64,000 nucleotides of DNA from Ostrinia nubilalis (Eukaryota; Arthropoda; Insecta; Lepidoptera; Crambidae), in NCBI RefSeq assembly GCF_963855985.1, contig NC_087099.1, positions 12,802,001 through 12,866,000 of the forward strand. Direction: 5' to 3'. Every line of letters starts with the position of its first letter. The first letter of the stretch is position 1. Both the position numbers and the translations under genes were made by a program. Below are positions 1 to 9,700 of the stretch, piece by piece. The notes beneath the pieces were generated by a model. That model was not told where the DNA came from and ran no database searches. It was given only the letters and a program-made list of their open reading frames with translations.

Positions 1-943
1 ACAACGCCACTCTTGTGGCGGAGTTTTGGGCTGACACTGTGTAGGTTTGTTGTCGACACGAAAAGAAGAAGAAGTATTGCCATATGTAAGTGCATATTCA
101 AGTTTGAGAACGTTTAATAGCTAGCTACCAACGACTTTCTTAAATTCCTTAAGTGCCTTAATTATAATATTTTATATCAGTATTAATAAAATGCAAACGG
201 TATTTCATTCCTTCATAGATTAAGTTAGTATTCTTTAGTTTTAAAGATGACGTCTTTTTTAGTTTTATTCTGTAAAAATTTTTCTTTTTATCTTGTAGAA
301 TAAGATTAGAATTGTATTATTTTTTGTGTTATTTTAACAAATCCAAGTTCCTATCCTTCTTTCTTACGAGTGTGTATAATTTGCGTTGTATTTGAAAGAG
401 TATAAGTATTATTGAATAAAAATAAATGAATTGTTTATTGAAACTTTGAGATTTGGACTTACTAAACAAATGCATGGACGCCAGTACACCAAGCTGCAGA
501 GTGATGTACTGTCGACTGTACAGATCATTATATTTTGAACCGTAACACCTTGTTTTTGTGGTAGTTCTGAAATTCTAGTTTAGATGTAGATACTAGAGTT
601 GCATCAGTCGCATGATTCGATCTTTTCATTAGAGCATGTAAATACTATTTCACATGTGAACGACTTTCATTCTCTTCACTTTGAACATCATTGTTGTAAT
701 GTTTTAAATGAGTTAAGGTTTTTTATAACTCTATGAAAACATTGTAGCGATGAGCCAATGAATAATGTTCTTTTAGTCGGAATTGTTTTAGTACAAATTA
801 CAGATGTGTAATTTCTAATACAGTATTGTTAATTACATTTAATATAAAAGGCAGTAAGTCGATTACATTCTCGGTGCTGGGATTATGCGGTGTTCTTGTT
901 TCTTTCTATACTTCTGCTAGAAAATGATTTCTTGATTTAACAG
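1..943. other. AT-rich non-coding, no gene recognised
   Basis: No FLYWCH signature, splice-phase-compatible open exon or RNA gene was recognised on either strand. The stretch probably lies between alternative terminal exons, since the array is already under way at 944. Whether another exon or the common part of the gene lies upstream cannot be told from this window. Confidence 0.5.
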
Positions 944-1131
944 GTCCAGTATTTGGGACATCCAGATTTGGGAAGCCGATTATCGTGGTGGGAAAAAATA
1001 GGTTTTGGTTTACGAATTCAACTCGTGTCGGGAAGCGGTGGACCTGTAGTGTTAGGTCCTGCAAGGCTGCGTTGATCACCGAAAACGACATTATTGTGAG
1101 GACACAAGGGGAGCACAACCACGATGCGTGA
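944..1131 (+). CDS. mod(mdg4): FLYWCH zinc-finger terminal exon E1
   Basis: The exon follows the acceptor ttaacag (ending at 943), starts with two bases completing a split codon, and encodes 61 residues. It opens PVFGTSRFGKPIIVVG. The zinc ligands are C34 (in RWTC), C39, H57 and H59, followed by Asp-Ala and TGA. The two cysteines are only four residues apart, the shortest spacing in the window, where most exons have six. Such C-terminal fingers in mod(mdg4) isoforms are thought to direct the BTB protein to particular partners or DNA sites. ATTAAA at 1213-1218 is a possible poly(A) signal. The gene name rests on exon architecture, because no BTB exon is visible. Confidence 0.85.
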
Positions 1132-2591
1132 TCCTTTAAAACGCCGAAACTTGTCTACTTGTGTTACTGGCTGCAGTAATTTTTTTCTTTAGCTCGCTTA
1201 CGTATGTTACGTATTAAATAGATTTTTTTCCCAAATTGTCGCGCACAGGCTTAACGTACAGCTACAAAACACCGCGGCGCCCCATCCACTGGCATGTTTT
1301 TACATACATTTTCGTGTGGAGGCGTTTTGTGGCTGTGGCGTGAAACCCGTGTGCGGCGACCCTAACTTTTTGTGCTCAACTTTGCTAATCGATCTTACCA
1401 ATTTTTACTATTTAGTAAGTAGGTACGATAGTTTTTATAGGTTTACTAAAATTTTCATTAAGTCTGTGGTACCTACTACGTGCAGGGTAATTTTCTCCAT
1501 TGGTTTTTAAAACGTTTGGAGAGTTAAAAATAGCTAAGCTAAAGTTACCAATAGTTTAAGATAAGCATACCTACCTACATACATTTGATGTATGTAAAAA
1601 TATCTATTTTTTCAAAGCTTTTTCAAATTACATCTACTACGAGTAGATGCCCAATATACACAGTGTTAAGATATGTATAATATGACATTCTATTTTTGTA
1701 TGTTACGTTTTTATTTTTTTAAGCCTTTGAGGTTTTAAGTCTAAAATAAGATTTCGTTGTGGTTATTTGCGTAAGAAAAAATTTATGTTTCGTTTTTAGT
1801 CGATTATTATAGCTCTAGGTTTATTTCTTATATTCACGAAAACGAAAACAGTTTAATAACACCGTTTTAGCTATTCTATATTTTTGTTTATTTTTATTGT
1901 CAGAAAGCGTTTAATTAGGTAAAACTGTGTTGTTATTACTGTTTTCATTTTTTTTATCAATAAGACGGTTAAAATACCTAGTAAGTATTATTAATAATGT
2001 TCCTGATTATAGTGTGACGTTTATTGAAGTTTATACGTCAGCTACAGAATACATAAATCCGTTATCCTGAGTTACCAAAATGTGTGTGATAATATTATAA
2101 ATCTGTTTTCAATATTTGAATTAAAATTGTTTTCCTAAGTATCTTTCTGAGGCAAATAGGTTGTGAAGAAGCTAACATTATAATATCTTTGTGATATATT
2201 TTTAGACTAACTTTTTCTTAACAAACTAAGGCTATAATTACTCGGGACCAAAATGTCTAAATAAAATATTAATATTTTTCTGAATGTTAACATACATCTT
2301 ACCTATCTAATATGAGAATTTCTTGAATAAATTTTTGATTAACATTGTGACTTTTCTTTTATCATAATAAGATTTTATTTCTACAACTTTATGTTTTAGT
2401 TTTACCCGTCCGTCTGTGTCAGTATCTGTCTGTAACGGATAGATTACCTATATTATTATGATTTCTTTTCTTCACTGATTGGGTTTTAATATTTGTAATA
2501 AAGTCGTAGTTCTTGGTTACACAGACGTTGCATTAGACTAAACAAGAGACGAGCCCAAAATAGTCCATTGATAAAATTGCCTTATTTTCAG
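1132..2591. other. AT-rich intron-like stretch
   Basis: No gene was recognised. The segment near 1312-1370 (gtggaggcgttttgtggctg) resembles a short segment near 56430, which suggests a dispersed repeat. A degenerate stretch near 2405-2440 (cgtccgtctgtgtcagtatc) resembles repeat families seen elsewhere in the window. Confidence 0.4.
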
Positions 2592-2776
2592 TTAGTTTCA
2601 GCGTGACTCGTACCGGTGGTAGGGCCCTGCGGGTAGGCGGCTACAAGTTCTACACCTACCTTGTCGGAGAACATAAGACTCTGTGGCGCTGCGCCGAGCA
2701 CAAGAAGAAGTGCCGCTCGCAGATCACCACAGTTGATGACAACATTGTCAGAGTGAGCAGTGACCATAACCATTGA
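2592..2776 (+). CDS. mod(mdg4): FLYWCH zinc-finger terminal exon E2
   Basis: The acceptor ttttcag ends at 2591. A second AG at 2601 would break the array's reading frame, so the first is chosen. The exon encodes 60 residues beginning SFSVTRTGGRALRVGGYKFY. The usual R in RWxC is replaced: the motif reads LWRC, then x6, CRSQITT and a final HNH before TGA. It is one of the more divergent members and has no close sister here. AATAAA lies at 2845-2850, about 70 bases after the stop. Confidence 0.85.
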
Positions 2777-3364
2777 ATTGACTGTACTCGTAGTCTAGTC
2801 TCTAGTCTAGTTTAAGGCATCAATCAACAGTGTGTAAGATTCCAAATAAAAAATATTCCTTATTTGTTTACACTACTTAAATTACATAGTTCTTACAAAC
2901 CGTAAAATACTTTTAAGGAACCAATTGGATGTAGTCTCGTCTAGTCATAATATTAAGAAAACCAATAGTGTGTATTCAAATTCAAAATCAAAAATAGAAA
3001 ATATTTTTATTTGTTTAGACTAGGTAATTAAATTTGTTGTTGTTACAAAACATTAAATGATATAGAGCCATATAAGAGCCCTTATATGTCATATTATTAT
3101 TTTTTGCTCTACCAGCGCTTCGAGGCAAACATTTGGGAAATGCTGAGAAGATTTTCTAGTAAGAATTTATTGTGAGAATAATTCATTAGATCTCGATTTA
3201 TGTTACATTAATTATTATATCTAATAAGGAATAGTCAAATGTAAAGGGAATAAAAATAATTTATTTTTAAGTGCGTAATTTCAATCTAAACTCCCAAGAC
3301 ATTGACAGAAAGCGAACTTACATTGGTTTCAATAATCTTAAACAAGTATACTTGTGTTTTCCAG

Positions 3365-3567
3365 AATTTTTCTTCCAAGAGACGGGTGGTGGTAGGAGGA
3401 TTCTATGCACTGTAGATAACTATAGGTTCAGCAAACACAGTGCCTCGAGAGGACCCAAGGAGCGGTGGATCTGCACCAGCAAGTCCAGCGGCTGCAGGGC
3501 TACCATCATCACCTGCGAGGACACAATCATCAAGGCCCTTAACAAACATAATCATAAACATAAGTAA
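3365..3567 (+). CDS. mod(mdg4): FLYWCH zinc-finger terminal exon E3
   Basis: The acceptor ttttccag ends at 3364. The 66-residue frame stays open upstream to an ATG-like codon at 3271, but the splice site and phase argue that 3365 is the real start. The N-terminus (FFQETGGGRRILC) is unusual: the common T-S-R-x-G-N-P block is lost and a GGG run stands in its place. The core RWICTSKSSGCRATIITC is canonical with x6 between the cysteines, and the end is HNHKHK before TAA. Confidence 0.85.
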
Positions 3568-4263
3568 CGAGAGTTGATTTTCATACAAGTCGATGGTTTG
3601 TATAGTTATAAGTTATTGGGTGCTGTTACAGTAAAAACACAGAATGAAATTCTTCTGTTAAACTTGTGTTTTTTTTTTTTTACATATTAGTTAGTTTTTA
3701 ATAGTTAGGGACTGGTTGAACCCTAAGCAGTAATCTCAGATCACTATCTCAAGTTATCCTTAGTTCTTTTTAAGATTTATTTTCTTTTAGTTACTTAGTT
3801 TAACGTTTCAGTTCTAAACATATTGCACTCAGAAATTGTAAGGTATTATGTAATATATCATTCTATATTTTTTATTTTATTTTCCTTTTGTTACATAATC
3901 AAGAATCGAACATTTTCTTTATAGGAATGACACTTATGTGGAACCTAGAAGCGTTGACAAAATAGTTAACTTTTTTGTTGTTTTTTTCTTTTTTTGTTGT
4001 TTAACCCTGCAGAAAAGGTACCCACTGAAAATCAGTGTTTTGGCAGTTACACTGTCAAGATGTTACTGAGTGGGTGACGTTTTTTGGCAACTTTGTTTAT
4101 TTTTTTTATGTCTTTTGTTGCCTGAGTTTGTTGCCAAAATAAAATTATTTTCTTTTTTTCTTTCTTTTGTTTTTTAAGTTTTCTACCATTAATACTTACT
4201 ATTCATTAAAAACTTAGCATACAATCTTTAATATTGTAACGACATTATAGTGTGTAATTTCAG

Positions 4264-4454
4264 AAACGTATTTTGAGACCACTCGGCATGGAACCCAAGC
4301 GCTCTGCATCGGTAGCTACAGGTTCAACAAGCATAGTTCCAGCAAAGGGTCCAAGACCCGCTGGACCTGCGTGAAGGCCAAGTACGGCTGCACCGCCACC
4401 GTTATCATGATCGACAACACCATCATCAAGATTATGAACTCGCACAACCATTGA
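4264..4454 (+). CDS. mod(mdg4): FLYWCH zinc-finger terminal exon E4
   Basis: The acceptor atttcag ends at 4263. The exon gives 62 residues with the order YFETTRHGTQALCIGSYRFN, KGSKTRWTC, x6, CTATVIM, and HNH at the stop. Thr replaces the usual Arg or Lys after the second zinc cysteine. A palindromic MITE begins only 21 bases after the stop codon, so this exon's 3' UTR contains or ends at a mobile element. Confidence 0.87.
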
Positions 4455-4474
4455 AATGCGAAAAGAATGATTAT

Positions 4475-4617
4475 TAGGCTGCGTTTCCACCAGAGATGTG
4501 CGAGGATGCGTCGCTTTATTTACCTCGAATCGGTAAATCGAAGCGATTCTATTGGTTCTTTACAAACACATCCCTCGCTACGCATCCTCGCACATCTTTA
4601 GTGGAAACGCAGCCTTT
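4475..4617. mobile_element. MITE with long terminal inverted repeats
   Basis: The left end ggctgcgtttccac and the right end gtggaaacgcagcc are perfect inverse copies, and pairing continues inward (gatgtgcgaggatgcg with cgcatcctcgcacatc). Flanking TTA-like triplets suggest a PIF/Harbinger-type 3-bp target duplication. There is no coding capacity. Confidence 0.75.
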
Positions 4618-4619
4618 AG

Positions 4620-4835
4620 ATGATCACATAATATAAGTACAGCTATCACAACCATGATTGCAATAGGATCTCGCTCAGTATTATTTTGATTGCTGGTTTT
4701 AAGTATAATGAAAATGAAATTAATCTTCTTATAAAAATAATGTATGCACATCACTGATCATAAGTACAACTATCACAACATTAAAATTGTAATAGGATCT
4801 CACTCAGCATCATATTGATTGCTGGTTTTAGTTTG
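4620..4835. repeat. Imperfect tandem duplication, about 85 bp x2
   Basis: The segment around 4627-4703 (aagtacagctatcacaac ... gattgctggtttta) recurs around 4760-4835 with scattered substitutions. No coding potential is seen. Confidence 0.65.
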
Positions 4836-4992
4836 TATATCTAATTAGAATTAAAATCACTTCTTAATAATCAATTGTATACTTCTTTACTGAAAAGTAT
4901 TTGTTTCTCCTCTTTGTGATTATTGAATCTAATTTATTTGTTGCTCTTAAGTTACAATTCAAGTTTGATAAAAGGTACCAATATGTTTTCAG

Positions 4993-5180
4993 TGCCAATA
5001 TTCTCGACGACTCGCCACGGTAACCCTGTGATGACACTGGGTCCGTACCGGTTCAACAAATGGACCCGCTGCAGGGGCCCGCAGGCGCGGTGGACTTGCG
5101 TCAAGAACCGTATATGTCGCGCTTACGTCATCACCATTGAAAACGTCATCATCAAAATGCAAAATAAGCACACACACTAG
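4993..5180 (+). CDS. mod(mdg4): FLYWCH zinc-finger terminal exon E5
   Basis: The acceptor tgttttcag ends at 4992. The exon encodes 61 residues (PIFSTTRHGNPVMTLGPYRF, then RWTC, x5, CRAYVIT, HTH, TAG). It resembles E6 across the 7-kb retrotransposon, for instance in F-S-T-T-R, N-P-V-M and the R-W-T-C-V-K-N stretch, so the element probably landed between two sister exons. The nearest AATAAA after the stop is at 5246, four bases inside the retrotransposon LTR. Confidence 0.88.
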
Positions 5181-5238
5181 CAGGAATATATTTTCCTATT
5201 GATTAGCGTGTATGAAGGATAAGACCACAATGCTTAAT

Positions 5239-5242
5239 CGTG
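5239..5242. repeat. Target-site duplication CGTG, left copy
   Basis: The four bases cgtg precede the left LTR and recur directly after the right LTR at 12266-12269. A 4-bp duplication is typical of Ty3/gypsy-class integration and defines the element boundaries. Confidence 0.85.
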
Positions 5243-5568
5243 TGTAATAAAACTCACATTATTTTCCAAGTAGACTTCTATTTTCTTCAGATACTCGTTA
5301 CAGGTTCCAGGCACGTCTGTCCACGACAACGGCTCCAGCAAAAGTGATTCGATTCACCATGTTTTTATCCCTCCTCAATTTAGCAGCCGGTGTTGCCAAT
5401 AAAAATATTTAAGTTTTAGCCTTGTTTCCACTAGGGGGCACTTTGTGCGCACTAGTGAAAACAAGGCTTTATTCCATCGACCGTAGTTTTTAAAATTTAG
5501 CACGGTGTTGCCAGTAATAAAAATATAAATATTCGTTCGGAAATAGATAATTTTAATGAAACCTAACA
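5243..5568 (-). repeat. LTR (3' LTR of the antisense element)
   Basis: The 326-bp repeat begins tgtaataaaactcacatt and ends gaaacctaaca on the + strand, matching 11940-12265. An internal inverted repeat (gccttgtttccactag and ctagtgaaaacaaggc) could form a hairpin in the transcript. Confidence 0.92.
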
Positions 5569-5700
5569 CTCGTCCATCCTGACGCAGTGCATGTCCTCAT
5601 GCACTGGCAAACCTAACACATGGCCAATCGAATCACCTAACAATGTTATGAATTATATTTATTATTTCAAAATGTACTAGTTATCAAATCATAATAGAAC

Positions 5701-6049
5701 CTTGTAAACCCTCCTTCTTGCAAGTTACAACATCATAAGTCTTATTATCTTGCAAACCCTCCTTCTTGCAAGTTACAACATCATAAGTCTTATTATCTTG
5801 CAAACCCTCCTTCTTGCAAGTTACAATAAATAATTTACAAATGAATAGCTTGCAAACCCTCCTTCTTGCAAGATTCATTGTAACCAATGTCATTCAAAAC
5901 AATAATAATTAAAACTGAATATCTTGCAAACCCTCCTTCTTGCAAGTTACAATAAATAATATCAAATTAACATCTTGCAAACCCTCCTTCTTGCAAGTTA
6001 CAATAAATCATTAACACATGAACATCTTGCAAACCATCCTTCTTGCAAG
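5701..6049 (-). repeat. Seven-copy hairpin repeat in the element's 3' untranslated part
   Basis: A 24-bp unit recurs at 5701, 5749, 5797, 5849, 5923, 5974 and 6026. On the element's sense strand each unit reads CTTGCAA, a purine-rich loop GAAGGAGGGT, then TTGCAAG, so each copy is a 7-bp stem with a G-rich loop. Copies 2 to 6 appear identical, and copies 1 and 7 each carry one substitution. Linkers are partly repeated (ttacaataaat, ttacaacatcataagt). It lies between the gag-pol stop and the 3' LTR. Confidence 0.85.
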
Positions 6050-6753
6050 TTTCATTGTAACTAATGTCATTTAAACCCAAGTTATTTAAAGCTGAATCCT
6101 CTTTCTCATGACTATTTCATCTTTACTTAAAATCAAACTATCCATTACTTGTTTTTATTTATTATAGTTTATTCATTAACTCAAGTAGCGACCTATATAT
6201 TATTTATTTATTCATTATTTATTATCCAATCATGTTTACCTTATATGTAATGTAGTAGATATATGTATAACTTATTAATTCCACTAACAAAACAAATCTT
6301 TCATGCGTAACTAAATGTGCTCTCCAAACTTATTAAACGTAATTAAAACAACCCCTTTTTATTTAGAACTTGTAACAAGGTAAATGACTAAGAGCAAGAG
6401 CGCTACAAACAATAATTGTTACCTAGCACATATCTGCATAAACGTACAGAATTAGAAAACATGTTTACTATTATCAATTTGTAAAGTGGTCAATCAGTTA
6501 AGTACGCAATACAGCTTATCCGATTTAGTACGCTAATAATAAAGTAAAATCACCGGTGAGATGGAAATTATTAGTATGAATATTCTTGTTTATAATAAAA
6601 TAATAAAAATTTAAGTTCATCACAAGTAAATAAATGATTCATTTCATTCATTTCATTTCAAATCTCCCCTTTCTTTTTATAATTATTTACATGTACAATA
6701 AAAACAATTACTTACATTAAGTACTATAAGTATACAATATATTAATAAACAAA

Positions 6754-9700
6754 CTAATGATTACTTTCAGTGTCACTCGCTATAGAACTATTATCTTCAG
6801 CATCCTTATCCTCATTGCCCTCATTTACATCTAAAGCGGCTACGTGAACCCAGGGTAACATTCTATCAGCAGCGACGGTAGTCTGGCGTTTGTTCCTAGT
6901 ACTGCTTAGACCAGGTATAGAAGCTAACCGATATCGATCGTTGCCTAACACAGTTACTACTCGGTAAGGTCCAATATAAGGAGACATCAGTTTTTTGCTC
7001 TTTCCGTCATTCGAGAAGCATGTTCGAGTAATTTTAACAAGTTCTCCCTCCTTATATATCCTAGCTGGACGTCGATTTTTATCATAAGCTTTTTTTTGTT
7101 TTTCCTGTTCCTCATCAATCCTATCTTTAACCGATTCCCGTATAGTTGTCAAATCCGTATTTTCACGAGTCTCATGCACAATCTCATTCATTCTAGGATC
7201 TAATTCAGAGTTCATACTTGGCCCAAACATAATCTCTGCCGGCGTCCTACCTGTAGTTTTCTGACGAGTGTTATTCATTCCCCATTGCACTCTACCTATT
7301 TTGTCATCCCAGACTTTCTCATCAAAGTTAAGATTCTGGGCAGTCAAAGAGCTAATAATAGTGCGATTGCACCGTTCCACTTGCCCGTTAGACCTCGGAC
7401 TCGCAACCGCATTCAGAACATGTCGAATCCCCTTATCCAGACAAAATTTCTTAAAGGCGTGCGAAGTAAAACACGTTCCACGATCACTTATTATTCTGTC
7501 TGGATTACGAAACGTATAAAATATATCTTCGAGTACTCTGATTGCGGTTTGAGTCTTAGTATTACGGACAGGCCTGATAAATATGAATTTTGTAAAAGAG
7601 TCGACCACAACAAGGAGATATGAATTCCCTCTATTGGATCGCACAAAGGGTCCAAGGTGGTCTATATGTACAGTATGGAAAGGAACTTCTACTTTAGGTA
7701 TAGTATGCAACTGTCCCTCATTCGTACTAACCTTTTTAGAATACGCACATTCTATACAAGCCTGAACGTACTTTTTGACGAATTTGGACATTTTGGGAAA
7801 CCAGTATGTTTTCTTAATTCGTTCTAGAGTCTTCTCGATACCAAAATGTCCAATTTCGTCGTGATTCATACGACAAACTTGCCACCTTGCCCCTTTGGGC
7901 ACCACCCAGCGCAAATCTGTTTTGTCCCCATTTACACACTTATATAGTTTATTGTCCCTAATCAGATAGTTGTCTTTTATATATTTTAGACCATCTATAT
8001 CCATGTTAGAATCGATGATATTACGAATTCGATTAAGTTCAGAGTCTCCTAGTTGCAAAGTTTGAAGCCAGTCCTGACCCGTGATTTGCATGACGCTTGG
8101 ATATGGATCTGTCTCTGTTGTCACATAAGAGTGTTCAGTGGGGTTACGAGACAACGCGTCCACATGAGCCATTTTGGTGCCTGCCCTATATTCAATGTTA
8201 CATTGAAATTCTTGTAATAAGAGCCACCAACGGGCTATGCGTGGAATCAGATCACGCTTGGAAAATGTTGAGCGCAAAGCGCTACAGTCCGTAACTATTT
8301 TGAAGTTTTGCCCTAACAGATACACTCTGAATTTCTTTAGGGAGCACACCACAGCCAGCGTTTCCAACTCAAAAGCATGGAAGTTCTTTTCCTCTGGTGA
8401 CGTTTGGCGGCTGTAATACGCCACGGGCTGAAAACTGTCACCATCACTAGACTTCTGTAACAGAATTCCACCTATACCAACCCTGCTGGCGTCAGTGTGT
8501 AATTCTGTCACAGCAGTTGGGTCAAAGATAGCTAGTATGGGCCTATGGACTAACCTATCCTTGAGAGTCTGAAACGCTGCCTGTTGGTCCTCAGTCCATA
8601 CCCATTCTGCGTCCTTTTTAAGCAATTTGTTTAGGGGATGCGCTAGTGCGGCAAAATTGCGAATAAACTTCCTAAAGTAGCTTACTAGCCCTAAAAATTG
8701 GCGGACCGCGTGCACATTAGTGGGACATGGAAAATCAACTACGGATTGAATTTTCTTATCACCAGGTCGTATACCCTCTGAACTGATCTCATATCCTAAA
8801 TAATTGATTTTGGTTTTAAGGAAATCGCACTTCGACAAATTTAATTTCAGATCTGCTTCCTCTATTAATCGTAGGACTCTCTCCAGTCTTTCCAAGCATT
8901 CATCCACACTTTTTCCGTATATTAAAATGTCGTCAATATAAGCAGTTGCTTCAGAAAATCTAGCTGACCCTAAAACTTTATTCATCATTCGTTGAAAAAC
9001 CGCCGGCGCGTTTGCCAGCCCGAAAGGCATACGGTTAAATTCGTATTGCCCATCCGGGGTGACAAACGACGTCAGCTGTTTAGAGTCATCTGATAAAGGC
9101 ACCTGATAATAGCCAGAAGACATGTCTAAAGATACGAAATATGCCTGTCCTGACAGCCTCGCAATCTCGTCTTCTATCACTGGCATTGGGTACCGTTCTT
9201 TCACAGTAATAGAGTTTAGCTGCCTATAGTCAACACACAACCTTTGTCGTCCATCTTTCTTTCGCACCAGAATAATAGGACTGGCATATTCCGAAACTGA
9301 CTCTCGTACAATCCCTGCCTCTAACATTTCTCCAATCATTTCCCTAACCTGTTCACGTTCCTTGTGAGACAATCTATACGGTCGATATACTACGGGCCGC
9401 TTACTATTCAATTCTATGTGCATTTCGGTGATATTAGTGCACCCTAATTCTTTCAAAGATGACGCAAAACAATGTTCATATTCCCTCAATAGTTGTAGTA
9501 ATTTTTGTTTGTGTTCGTCGCTAATTGTACTGCCTATATGAACCTGCTCGATGTCTATGACATTGTTTTGTGTTTGAGCGACATCATTAGTCACACGCGT
9601 AAGGCGTTTTACCACATTGACTTTAATACCCCTCCCGAATATAACCCCTTCGCGAAACTGACAACTCTTTGATACAGGAGTTATGTACACATAGAGCTTT

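Noticed and set aside
3271..3567. Small ATG-started proteins that extend upstream of an acceptor (also 4923, 12371, 33372, 42776 and others).
   Set aside because: The upstream parts are AT-rich and unlike each other, whereas similarity begins at the splice acceptor in every case. They are terminal exons, not separate genes.
5701..6049. CRISPR-like array of 24-bp repeats with spacers.
   Set aside because: It lies inside a eukaryotic retrotransposon, spacers are partly repeated and of uneven length, and there are no cas genes.
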